20,558 nucleotides of DNA. Source: Pleurobrachia bachei. Its lineage: Eukaryota > Ctenophora > Tentaculata > Cydippida > Pleurobrachiidae. The position numbers and the translations under genes were made by a program. Where the stretch lies: the NCBI GenBank assembly GCA_000695325.1, contig AVPN01001636.1, positions 1 to 20,558 on the forward strand. Direction: 5' to 3'. The notes under the pieces were generated by a model that was given only the letters and a program-made list of their open reading frames with translations, did no database searches and was not told the DNA's origin. Positions 1 to 12,352 of this stretch are shown piece by piece. How positions within the stretch are numbered: the first letter of the stretch is position 1; every line of letters begins with the position of its first letter.

Positions 1-344
1 CACAATGTACATCGAAGAGCGTACTATATTGACACATTAGTAACCTCAAAGTGGCTCCATGTATCTGGCCGACCCTGTATCTCTATCCTTTTATCTGATT
101 ATGTTTTAACCCTTCTAGAAAAGAGCCATCTCTATCTCTCCATCCTTTTTTGTTTTTCCATACCCATGACCTATAGTCTTTGTAGTCTCTCTTAGAGTGT
201 TTTTCTAGGTCTTTCTCTATTCCAAGTTTGACATATTTTAGATGGAAATGATGTGAATGCATTCATTGTGTGAACCTAAACAGTTTCCAGTCATTTACAA
301 TCTTTTTCTGTATATCCCTTGCCGTTAAATTATTCCCTAATTCT

Positions 345-526
345 CTCTGTATTTCTCTCTGTATTATTATATCTCCATATCTCTATTTCTCTCTCACCAC
401 ACCCATCACTTTCTCTCTGTCCCCCCTCTCTTCCTCTCTATCCCACTCTCTCTCTCTCTCTCTCTCTTTCTTTCTCTCTCTCTCTCTCGCTCTCTCTCTC
501 GCTCTCCCTCTCTCTCTCTCTACCAC
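345..526. repeat. Imperfect (TC)n low-complexity tract
   Basis: Pyrimidine-rich stretch, densest at 448-525, made of TC dinucleotides interrupted by TTTC and TCGC variants. It encodes only Ser/Leu strings in the plus frames, so the open frames across it are not evidence of a gene. A similar short tract lies at 962-994. Confidence 0.9.
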
Positions 527-750
527 TGTACTCTTTCAGGAAAATATCTCACAGAACGCTGGACGGTGCATAATTGGGAATGCCGGAATATATTGGTGGA
601 AGGGTAAAATATCTGCAGTAAGGGGTGTATCCTGCTCTCAAAGATCACTGTCGCCTAACAGAACAATAATTATTATAGTACCGCCAAAGTGATTTGGAAA
701 ATCTTGTTCCAGATTAGACCATGGGGTGAACAGTTTGTACAGCTGATTAT

Positions 751-795
751 ACGGTATACCCTGTATACACTGTACGGTATACACTGTATACACAA
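751..795. repeat. Two-copy 22-23-bp tandem repeat rich in GTATAC palindromes
   Basis: Units start ACGGTATAC at 751 and again at 774, and both continue with CTGTATACAC. The repeated GTATAC palindromes could form small cruciforms. No flanking target-site duplication or coding relation was seen. Confidence 0.75.
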
Positions 796-1671
796 CGGAC
801 CGTTTTGTAATTTTGAATGTGTGGATGTTATTAATTATGGATACTTTTCGTTTATTTGAACAATTAACTGTGTACTATTTTATAATGCATGTCAGCTTAT
901 TAATTTTGTTATACAATTACAAAGAACAGTGTGGTTGAATCATTAAAACATGTTTGTAATTATCCCTCTCTCTCGCTCTCCCTCTCTCTCTTACCCGTTC
1001 CCCATCTCTATACAAACATGTTTTCAATTTTGAGTAAAATATCGGGTTACTGGAACTGGGAAATGGCCTTAAAATGAGGAAGAAAATCTTGAACGGTTAC
1101 GACACTTGCCAGCGCATTTCTTAGCTCTTCCCATCGGGCCTCTCTGAATCTGTCTTATTCTTCCCGCGCACGGTACAAACTGGCGCGCGCGGTATAAACA
1201 ACATTGTACAAAGTGAACAAGCGGCAGCATTTGACCATTACCTTATTTGGAACATTAATCCTAAATGCTAAAAACCTAATTTAAAACCTATTTCATCCAA
1301 TCTTTTTACTGAATCTTGTTTGCAGAATGATTTGAAACACTCTGGTTTTTACTAGACTCAAATCCGATGTGTCAATCAGGAATAAGAGACAAATGTAGTT
1401 TGACTGGCAATTAGACCTTAATTGACTCCTAATTCCCAATTTTCCCAGTCACGCGTATATTTCTAGTAATTCACATGACTTCTAATAAGTTTCTTGACCA
1501 TATTAAAGAATAAAATAAGGGGGTGAAATCCGTGACTGGATGAGATTAGGACCCCTACTAGTTTTTATTTTGGGTTTTTTACGACGCGATCTCACTATGG
1601 AACAATTGCGCGCGAAACTATTCAACAAAGCGACGCCGCGCTCCGGGAAAATATGTGTGTTTTTCGTGTTT

Positions 1672-1695
1672 AAACTTTTAAACTTTTAAACTTTT
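1672..1695. repeat. (AAACTTTT)3 short tandem repeat
   Basis: Three perfect 8-bp units in an AT-rich stretch next to a CpG-rich patch. No function can be assigned. Confidence 0.85.
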
Positions 1696-1999
1696 GGTCA
1701 GAAAATTTAAAGGTCAGAATCCCTGATCCTTCACGATCCGATCCGATCTTCTCTCCGATCACGTGTCATTTTTTCCTCCATCTGCACCATGTCATCTTGA
1801 AAATCGTGTTTGGCATCCGAGAATTTTGTACGATCGAAAAAACCCAATTACATGACCCATGGTCTGGGAATGATCGATGACTTCAGATTCAAAGACCAAA
1901 AAATCTGATCCTTTTCAGCATCATATCGTCAATCATGCTATTCCCGGCATCTCCTTTACTTAAAATACAGTGAGAAAACAGTTGGTAACGAAGTAACCC

Positions 2000-2027
2000 C
2001 TTGCCAGCGCTAACAGCAGCTGGCAAG
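2000..2027. repeat. Perfect 9-bp inverted repeat (hairpin)
   Basis: CTTGCCAGC at 2000-2008 pairs exactly with GCTGGCAAG at 2019-2027, leaving a 10-nt loop. CTTGCCAGCGC also occurs near 1104, so the arm may belong to a dispersed repeat. There is no T run after it and no gene beside it, so I do not call it a terminator or an RNA gene. Confidence 0.6.
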
Positions 2028-2121
2028 TTTACTAAAAGTGAACCAAAAAAGACGGGGTCAATTTATCATATATGAAATCTAACATTATATCGTATTTCTT
2101 CAACAATCTACAAATCTTATG

Positions 2122-2146
2122 ATTGAATTGAATTGAATTGAATTGA
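2122..2146. repeat. (ATTGA)5 microsatellite
   Basis: Five perfect 5-bp units, 25 bp in all, in non-coding AT-rich sequence. Confidence 0.9.
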
Positions 2147-2412
2147 TAAACAATAGCAGATTAGTCTGATTAATTTAGTCAGTAGATATATTTGTAGTCT
2201 ATACTTACTGCATTATGCAACGATGTAAATGGTTTGAACATTTAAGTCATCAAACATCGACAAAATGTTAACTGGTCGACTCAGTATACAACTAGTTACG
2301 TGCTGTAGTAAAGCAGCTGTGTTCGTGATTCTCGCCTAATTTAGAGGCCTACCTAAACGTCTCGTTACTAATCACGTCCGTGCCAATAGGCATGTAATCC
2401 AGGAAACTCACT

Positions 2413-5804
<3,392 letters not shown>

Positions 5805-5868
5805 ATGGTAGACGAACAACGATACGATGCCTCTCAAACCGGGGATGATAAAATTCGTCAACTTGGTT
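5805..5868 (+). CDS. Candidate first coding exon, gene unknown
   Basis: ATG at 5805 has an excellent start context (AAAATGG). It opens a 21-codon segment reading MVDEQRYDASQTGDDKIRQL-G, and a consensus splice donor GTAAGT begins at 5869, splitting a codon after its first base (T, phase 1). Reading on past the donor gives a short, low-quality tail to 6023. From memory, the ending DDKIRQLG followed by a codon starting with T resembles the N-terminus of some APC-family amino-acid permeases (…LGYKQ…). That is a weak resemblance, and the rest of the protein is not in sight. No convincing phase-1 partner exon was found before the large gene at 8126, so the next exon may be within the following intergenic region or this may be a chance hit. 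Confidence 0.35.
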
Positions 5869-6126
5869 GTAAGTACTCAATGTTTCAATTCTGTGTGTTT
5901 GTGTGTGGACACCATATTCGTGTGTTTGGTTTTACACCGCGGTCCCTTATACACCATCAAATATGTAGAGGGAGTCCCCTAATTTTAATTGGGTGTTGTA
6001 TCCGCCTGTGTGTGAGAGGGTAAAGGGAGGGAGGAAGCATCCATAAGGTATAGGGTCGGGCTTCGCTGTAACTATTAAACCTAACTTAAATAACGATGTT
6101 ATTGGCTCGGTAAAGGAATTTAGGAA

Positions 6127-6175
6127 AGGTTCAGGACAGGTTCAGGTTCAGGACAGGTTCAAGATAGGTTCAGGG
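6127..6175. repeat. 11-bp minisatellite, AGGTTCAGGAC unit
   Basis: About four imperfect units of AGGTTCAGGAC, with one truncated 6-bp unit (AGGTTC) and variants ending AAGAT and AGGGG. Non-coding. Confidence 0.8.
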
Positions 6176-6314
6176 GTTTCTGTTATTAGCACACACAGGT
6201 TCTAAAGAATCCCTATATTGTTTTTGATTTCCCCTACATTATGACATATATTATTAACTTCATTACCACCTACCTACGTTACTGGTAACGCCTGATAACT
6301 TGTTTCACCAACAA

Positions 6315-6316
<2 letters not shown>

Positions 6317-6345
<29 letters not shown>
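6317..6345. repeat. (CT)n microsatellite
   Basis: About 14 CT units, almost perfect, 30 bp before a second and longer CT tract. Confidence 0.95.
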
Positions 6346-6348
<3 letters not shown>

Positions 6349-6373
6349 GCTCTCATCCATTCCCATTTCTTAT

Positions 6374-6374
<1 letters not shown>

Positions 6375-6419
<45 letters not shown>
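6375..6419. repeat. (CT)22 microsatellite
   Basis: Perfect CT run of about 45 bp. The two neighbouring tracts share similar flanks and may come from one tract split by insertion of non-repeat sequence. Confidence 0.95.
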
Positions 6420-6423
<4 letters not shown>

Positions 6424-7044
6424 CTTCCCTGACGTACCCTAATATATTCATGTTGTATTTCTTACATAGTGTATGAAGCTAGAGTAGTGTGTTTTGGTCA
6501 AGAAAACAGGTCGAATAGTTGTCGGTCTAATTCAGATAGTGAATATTTTTACAGCGCTGTTTCATAGCAAGAGGGAGATGCGAGGGTGAGAGAGTGATAG
6601 AAAGAGAGTGAGAGGTAGCTAGTAAGAGAGATAGAAACTCTCAAAAGAGAAAAGCGGGTCGTGGCTAATACTAGTGCAAGTGACTGCAACGTCAGTTTGA
6701 AAAAGTTCTCTCTCCCTCAATATGCCTGGTTAGCAGTAGTACTCATTTATTATTCAGTGCTTGTCGTGTCTAGTGGGAGTTGCCCAAGAGTGAGTGAGTG
6801 AGTGAGAGATACCCTCCCCTGCCCATCACATATGATTTCAACTATACCAGGGAGTTTTACAATTCCCCTCCAATGAGAATGCATGGATTTCATCACGTGA
6901 TCCGGGGTCCACCAATCACAGGCCGTGCTTGTACTGGGAATGTGAGCTTACCTGTCATCAAGAGGAGCCTGACCAGCAGCTCTAGAAAACTCTCTTTCCG
7001 TGTGTTCTAGTTAGAGTGTGTGCGTTGACAAAGCTCTCGACCTT

Positions 7045-7052
7045 TATATAAG
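7045..7052 (+). promoter_or_regulatory. TATA-box-like element upstream of the giant gene
   Basis: TATATAAG fits the metazoan TATA consensus. It is followed by about 1 kb without a coding frame before the first start codon of the large gene, which would be a long leader or one holding an intron. No initiator was identified, so this is a candidate only. Confidence 0.2.
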
Positions 7053-8084
7053 CTGTGTGTGTGTATTCTGTGATCACGTCCACGGTTCTTCTCCTACAGT
7101 TGTCTGCCAGTCGTCTGCCATTTTGTGATCCTGTCAATACCATTTGATTGTTGACACTCTAATATATCACGTGTGTCACAGCTATTACGTCACTACGATC
7201 ACGATCTTCACACTTCATCATCGTGTCCTAAGACCTAAGAATATTCTTTCAACAATCCTTACATTCTTCCACACACACGGTTGACATGTTCAGGATGAAA
7301 TCAGGAAACACACCCTCCTCTCCGCACACACTATCAGATCCAATTAGACTGATACGATCACCTCCACACGATAAACCACTGCCGGCCATTTTTAGAGTAG
7401 AAGTTGAAGAGAGATGAAAAAAGAGAGTGCAAATAGAAAGCATAAGAGCGAGATATAGATAGAGAGTAGAATGAAAGGTGGGCATTTACAGAGATAAATA
7501 GGGGAAGAGAGTGTTTCCGATTGTACCGAGCCTAATCATCAGTGCAGCCACTGATTAACATTTAACGAAACAAAGAGTAGTTAGAGGAAGAAAAAATAGT
7601 GACAAACTCAGCAGACGTCCAAACGACACATGTACCCAAGAGATAATTCAAATTCCAGGGGCTAAACGCTAGATAGTAATGCATTACAGTACTGGGTCGG
7701 TTTGACGGTGTAGCATACAATATTCCAGGCTACTGCAGCTAGGCGAAGCCGGACAAGGTCAGACAGCTACTGCAGACTCTGTACAGAGTGTTCTTCTACC
7801 TTTTGCAAACACGCTACTACTTCTGACATAAGTTGCACGTCCCGCTATCCGTGACACACACATGCCGCACACGCTACCGCACTAGGAACTAGGTAGCTAT
7901 CAGCTACTGGCAGGTTGCAGTATACAATTGAGGTGTTTCCACACCTTCACTTAACTGCATTTTCTTTCTACCACTCCTGTAACATTCTCAAGAAACTACT
8001 GTGATAGTGTGCTCATTTGTTGTCAAGTTGTTGAACAAGTTGTTTCTTGCCTTATATCGTACGTATTCCCAATGTATAGTTACC

Positions 8085-8123
8085 ATGACAGCGACGATAT
8101 CCTCACGAATTGCTCCTTCATAA
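8085..8123 (+). promoter_or_regulatory. Short upstream ORF abutting the main start codon
   Basis: ATG at 8085 has A at -3 (TACCATGA) and opens a 12-codon frame ending in TAA at 8121-8123. The preferred main ATG is at 8126, two bases further on, in another frame. Such an arrangement can lower or gate translation of the main frame through termination and reinitiation, provided the leader is transcribed as it stands. If the in-frame ATG at 8072 is used instead, this frame would overlap the coding sequence and have little meaning. Confidence 0.3.
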
Positions 8124-8125
8124 AG

Positions 8126-11100
8126 ATGTCTGATAACAATAATCCTAGGCGCGGAGTTACGCTTGCAGGCAAGGGTAGCGTAGGTGCCCCCAAAAATAGG
8201 CTTGTAGATTCGTGGCAGAAGAAAGCAGATACCGAAGAGAAGCCCGTCAGGAAGCCCTGGGAGAAACAACCCTCCCGGATCGGCTCTCTCGCTAACAAGT
8301 TCTCTCCCGAATCCTCCCCGTCCTCTTCAAGCAGCACCGCCTCTACTGACAGGTTCTCTAAATTCGGACATTCAACATTCGGTACCAGTAATAGGTTCAG
8401 CCCGGTATCCACCCCATCTCCAGTAAACCCAAAGAAAACTCCTTCTTCTCCAAAAGCATCGTCCAAACCAAAACAAGTCTCCCCGATTGAGGTGAGAAGA
8501 TTAGCACCAAGATATCCAAAAACCATAGTTGCAGAGGCGACCGTGAGATCTTCTACCCGGACCACTGTCACTGTTGTCCCAAAAGTTGTTTCTCCGAAAG
8601 GACATGTCCGAAAGATTCCCTCCCCAAAAACATCCCCTGCTGGATCACCGAAATCTGGTCGTGGATCATCAACTGGTATTCCAGTAAGAAAGAGTCCCAA
8701 ATCAAGTCCCCCTGGAGGACGGAAGTTTGGGAAACAAAAAACACCCCCGAGTAGCCCGCCCAAAAATAGGAAATTCGGCAGTAAGCTAGGAGCTGGTTCC
8801 AAGTTTGCTGCCCTCAAAAAAAGCGGGTTCAAGGGTGCTGTAAAAGACTTAGCTTCACTTCGAGCGAGGATCGAACGTGTGAAGGAGTTTGTGAAAAGTC
8901 ATACTAAAATTTCTGAAGTTCAGAAAGATTTGTTGATCGAGGCAATTGAGCACGAGAGTTTCACGTGTAAAGACCTCAACCTGGTGATTTATGCTGGCCC
9001 AGATCTCCAGGCGAAGTTTACACTACCCGGCAAGGATCCTGAAAACCCAAAAGTCCTCCACAACTCCACGAAGCAGTTTATCCAACAGGCGATAGGACGG
9101 CTGAAGTTCCCTGACTCCGTGAAAGATCGTCTCCACCAGGCTATTCAGGAAGATAACTGTGATGTGGGTCTACACAAGGTCACCATCACCATGAAATCTG
9201 GTAAAACAACTCAAAACATCACTCTCAACCTCCCCGGGGTTCTGTACCCACAAATCATACAGAGGGAGACAAACATTGGTACTGCCAGTCTCATTGAAAT
9301 GATTGATGGCTTCACAGCTAACAAGAAAATGAACGCCGGCCGGAGAAACTCTATCCTGTCCTCAATCTACAACAACAACTACCGTTTAGAGGGACGTAGA
9401 CTGTCCGTCCTTGTGAAGGAGGGAGACACGAGGGAGGAGTTGAATTTCGATGTTGATACATCCGCACTTGATGACTCTAAGTCGGATAAGATTGCAACAC
9501 CGTACTTCTATGTCCCCGAGGACATGTCTGAAGATCAGGTGAAGGATTTCGTTATTGCGGAGATCCAGAAGGGAACCATCAACCAGGAGTACCGGAAACA
9601 GGCAGTGAGGGCCGTAAAGAACGGTCGGTTCCGTCGTGAGGGGAGCAAGATTATCCTGGAAGGACTGCGAAGGGATAGCAGGGGTTCCATCACCTCATCC
9701 GATAGCTTCAATGTAAAGATCCTGGATGACAAGTCCAAGACCCAGGATAAGGCGTTCCAAGCGTCCATTGAGGCCATGACCATCCACGAAGAGGATGTGT
9801 ATGATCAAAGTCCCCTGACCCCTCCCATGCTCCGACTGAAGCACTCCATTATCAAGGTAATCACCATGTTGGCCCTGGATGACACTGCCAAGATAACTCT
9901 GATCAGCAAGTTGGTGGATAACAACTTTAAGTTGGAGAACAATACCATTACAGTGCTGGGGAACAACGTGACACTGGATATCAAGTACGGGCCTGATTAC
10001 AGAATCACTGATGTGAAGGTTACCTACAAGGATTGCAGTGCTCTACACAAGGTCACCATCACCATGAAATCTGGTAAAACAACTCAAAACATCACTCTCA
10101 ACCTCCCCGGGGTTCTGTACCCACAAATCATACAGAGGGAGACAAACATTGGTACTGCCAGTCTCATTGAAATGATTGATGGCTTCACAGCTAACAAGAA
10201 AATGAACGCCGGCCGGAGAAACTCTATCCTGTCCTCAATCTACAACAACAACTACCGTTTAGAGGGACGTAGACTGTCCGTCCTTGTGAAGGAGGGAGAC
10301 ACGAGGGAGGAGTTGAATTTCGATGTTGATACATCCGCACTTGATGACTCTAAGTCGGATAAGATTGCAACACCGTACTTCTATGTCCCCGAGGACATGT
10401 CTGAAGATCAGGTGAAGGATTTCGTTATTGCGGAGATCCAGAAGGGAACCATCAACCAGGAGTACCGGAAACAGGCAGTGAGGGCCGTAAAGAACGGTCG
10501 GTTCCGTCGTGAGGGGAGCAAGATTATCCTGGAAGGACTGCGAAGGGATAGCAGGGGTTCCATCACCTCATCCGATAGCTTCAATGTAAAGATCCTGGAT
10601 GACAAGTCCAAGACCCAGGATAAGGCGTTCCAAGCGTCCATTGAGGCCATGACCATCCACGAAGAGGATGTGTATGATCAAAGTCCCCTGACCCCTCCCA
10701 TGCTCCGACTGAAGCACTCCATTATCAAGGTAATCACCATGTTGGCCCTGGATGACACTGCCAAGATAACTCTGATCAGCAAGTTGGTGGATAACAACTT
10801 TAAGTTGGAGAACAATACCATTACAGTGCTGGGGAACAACGTGACACTGGATATCAAGTACGGGCCTGATTACAGAATCACTGATGTGAAGGTTACCTAC
10901 AAGGATTGCAGTGCTAAGAGCAAGTTTGTGCCAATCAAGGTGATGATTGTGGGAACTGAAGCCATTGGACAATCCAAATTCACTGCAGAAAAGAAGAAGT
11001 TATTGATTGAGAAGTTTTATTCGGGCGATTATGTTAAACAGCGTGACTCAGTCAAGATTGAAGTTTCATTCCAGAACATCCCCGTCAAGTTCTCCTTCGG

Positions 11101-12352
11101 TCTCCCCAAGGAGGATTCCCGTGTTCCAATCATTCCTGAAGATGAGTTAAAGGTGAAGGTGATTAACAACCTCTCTACCTCTGAACTTACCAAGATGGAA
11201 CAGGTCCAGGTCATCCAGTCTCTACTGGACAGAGCCTACGTAATGGAGGATGGTGATGTCGTGTTCACGGTTGGGGAGAGACCCCGGGAATACAGGGTGG
11301 AGATAACGAACAGCTCTCTTACTGGAAGCAGCAGTAGAGGTTCATTTAGTAGGTCTTCATTCAGTAGCACCGCCAGCCCCTTCCCGGAACTTGTTCTATC
11401 TCCCGAAATGTCAGTTGACGGAGAACAGAGGGTCCTCACCCCCGAGATGAAGGAGCAGTTAGTGGGTGTCATCAACAACAATGATAAGATGGATAAGGAA
11501 ACAAAAGATCTCCTCACCTGCCAGATCGGCTCCCTGACTCACATGACAGGGGATACGGTGACATTGGAGACAGAGAAGGCTGATGGGACACCCGTGAAAA
11601 TGAATATAAATTGTCAGTTCCTCAATACCCATGTGACTGTGGATGTCCCGGGTAGAGAGAAGCTCTCGATAACAGCTGATGTTTCTATCAATCCTGATCA
11701 GCCTAAGAAAAAGAAGATTGTAGATCAGAGTGTGGAGGTGGCACCAAACCGCAGGGAGAGAAAATTGGGAGTATTTGAAGCCCCTGAACCGATTGTGAAG
11801 GTGAATGAAGGAGAAGTTCCATCGGTTGTAGCGTCTGAGGCTCCTTTGGCGGCCGATGCTCCTGATTGTAAGATTGCAAGTTCCAAGAAACCAGATGAGA
11901 AACCTGCTAATGAGGAGATAAAAATTCAGTTGGTTGAACTGGTTCAGAACATGGATAACTTGGACAAAGAAACCAAGGAGCTTCTCGCTATCCAGATTGG
12001 TACTCTAACTGACCTGACCGAGGACTCTATTACCTTGGAAACCACCAAGAAGGATGGCAGTCCTGTCAACCTAACCATCAACTGTGATGACAAGAGACAG
12101 CTTTCTGCTGAGGTTTCAGTGGGTCTACCGGAGGGGAAGAAACCAAAAACCGTTGTAGAACAAGATGTGGCAGTTGCTGGTAAGAAGCCAGTTCTTGTTG
12201 TTGATGCTCCTGAAGCAAAACCAGTTGATGAAGGAGTACCATGTGTTCTACCGAGCGAAGCCCCTGTTGCTGCAGAAGCTCTGACTTCTGGTGACAAGAA
12301 ACAGACTCCAGAGCCCAGTCCATCGAGTTCTCCCGTTCCCTTGACACTCTAA
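8126..12352 (+). CDS. Giant repeat protein, N-terminal segment (1,408 aa)
   Basis: The start is set at 8126 (AAAGATGT, A at -3); an in-frame ATG at 8072 with C at -3 would add 18 residues. Residues 1-240 are disordered-looking, basic and rich in Ser, Pro and Lys, with many SP, SPK and TP sites like cytoskeleton-binding tails. From about 245 follow diverged copies of one 55-75-residue module (two amphipathic helices, then beta strands) near 245-302, 313-371, 386-445, 468-532 and 568-635. The second half of module 2 and modules 3-5 are then duplicated exactly (residues 349-639 repeated at 640-930). Further modules lie near 931-995, 1006-1063, 1105-1186 and 1262-1337, separated from 1064 on by Ser-, then Pro/Glu-rich linkers. 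The TAA at 12350 is made by the rearrangement junction at 12345/12346, not by a natural C-terminus. No known family was recognised. Confidence 0.8.
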   Translation: MSDNNNPRRGVTLAGKGSVGAPKNRLVDSWQKKADTEEKPVRKPWEKQPSRIGSLANKFSPESSPSSSSSTASTDRFSKFGHSTFGTSNRFSPVSTPSPVNPKKTPSSPKASSKPKQVSPIEVRRLAPRYPKTIVAEATVRSSTRTTVTVVPKVVSPKGHVRKIPSPKTSPAGSPKSGRGSSTGIPVRKSPKSSPPGGRKFGKQKTPPSSPPKNRKFGSKLGAGSKFAALKKSGFKGAVKDLASLRARIERVKEFVKSHTKISEVQKDLLIEAIEHESFTCKDLNLVIYAGPDLQAKFTLPGKDPENPKVLHNSTKQFIQQAIGRLKFPDSVKDRLHQAIQEDNCDVGLHKVTITMKSGKTTQNITLNLPGVLYPQIIQRETNIGTASLIEMIDGFTANKKMNAGRRNSILSSIYNNNYRLEGRRLSVLVKEGDTREELNFDVDTSALDDSKSDKIATPYFYVPEDMSEDQVKDFVIAEIQKGTINQEYRKQAVRAVKNGRFRREGSKIILEGLRRDSRGSITSSDSFNVKILDDKSKTQDKAFQASIEAMTIHEEDVYDQSPLTPPMLRLKHSIIKVITMLALDDTAKITLISKLVDNNFKLENNTITVLGNNVTLDIKYGPDYRITDVKVTYKDCSALHKVTITMKSGKTTQNITLNLPGVLYPQIIQRETNIGTASLIEMIDGFTANKKMNAGRRNSILSSIYNNNYRLEGRRLSVLVKEGDTREELNFDVDTSALDDSKSDKIATPYFYVPEDMSEDQVKDFVIAEIQKGTINQEYRKQAVRAVKNGRFRREGSKIILEGLRRDSRGSITSSDSFNVKILDDKSKTQDKAFQASIEAMTIHEEDVYDQSPLTPPMLRLKHSIIKVITMLALDDTAKITLISKLVDNNFKLENNTITVLGNNVTLDIKYGPDYRITDVKVTYKDCSAKSKFVPIKVMIVGTEAIGQSKFTAEKKKLLIEKFYSGDYVKQRDSVKIEVSFQNIPVKFSFGLPKEDSRVPIIPEDELKVKVINNLSTSELTKMEQVQVIQSLLDRAYVMEDGDVVFTVGERPREYRVEITNSSLTGSSSRGSFSRSSFSSTASPFPELVLSPEMSVDGEQRVLTPEMKEQLVGVINNNDKMDKETKDLLTCQIGSLTHMTGDTVTLETEKADGTPVKMNINCQFLNTHVTVDVPGREKLSITADVSINPDQPKKKKIVDQSVEVAPNRRERKLGVFEAPEPIVKVNEGEVPSVVASEAPLAADAPDCKIASSKKPDEKPANEEIKIQLVELVQNMDNLDKETKELLAIQIGTLTDLTEDSITLETTKKDGSPVNLTINCDDKRQLSAEVSVGLPEGKKPKTVVEQDVAVAGKKPVLVVDAPEAKPVDEGVPCVLPSEAPVAAEALTSGDKKQTPEPSPSSSPVPLTL
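9169..10914 (+). repeat. Perfect 873-bp tandem duplication inside the coding sequence
   Basis: 9169-10041 is repeated at 10042-10914 with no difference seen by eye. The offset is 873 bp (291 codons), so the frame is kept. Breakpoints share only one base (T): CAGTGC-T-CTACAC at the junction against GGG-T-CTACAC at the first copy and CAGTGC-T-AAGAGC at the end. The unit begins in mid-module, so it is not a clean domain or exon duplication. Perfect identity means either a very recent event or an assembly duplication. Confidence 0.9.

Larger units (their letters stand above)
1..2412. other. Non-coding flank with short simple repeats
   Basis: I see no convincing gene here. The one long open frame (270-692) is an artefact of pyrimidine-rich low-complexity sequence (about 345-526). 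Recognisable items are CT-rich tracts, a 22-23-bp tandem repeat at 751-795, an 8-bp repeat at 1672-1695, a hairpin at 2000-2027 and a 5-bp repeat at 2122-2146. Two CpG-rich patches stand out (about 1163-1190 and 1580-1650); the first is directly followed by TATAAA at 1192-1197. A CACGTG E-box lies at 1760-1765. These could be promoter-like, but no transcript start or coding exon beside them supports that. Confidence 0.6.
5869..8071. other. Intron and/or upstream region of the giant gene
   Basis: No coding exon is supported here. It contains an 11-bp minisatellite (6127-6175), two (CT)n tracts, purine-rich patches (about 6570-6655), and promoter-like elements nearer the big gene: CACGTG E-boxes at 6894-6899 and 7168-7173 and a TATATAAG box at 7045-7052. 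An open frame from a GTG at 6798 to 7010 has no recognisable content. The stretch must hold the 5' leader and probably the promoter of the gene starting near 8126. Confidence 0.5.

Noticed and set aside
270-692. Ser/Leu-rich open frame, and a possible exon 540-616 after CTTTCAG with an A|GTAAGG donor
   Set aside because: The acceptor-like tract is just the CT microsatellite, and the translated segment has no recognisable content or neighbouring exons.
2000-2027. tRNA or small RNA gene
   Set aside because: A single 9-bp hairpin only; no cloverleaf arms, A/B boxes or terminator T run.
6798-7010. 70-residue open frame downstream of a GAGT repeat
   Set aside because: It starts at GTG, not ATG, has no splice sites or recognisable motif, and lies in sequence that looks like promoter or leader.
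8080-8832. 250-residue open frame on the minus strand
   Set aside because: It lies entirely antisense to the Ser/Pro/Lys-rich N-terminal coding region and has Gly/Leu/Phe/Pro-rich shadow composition.
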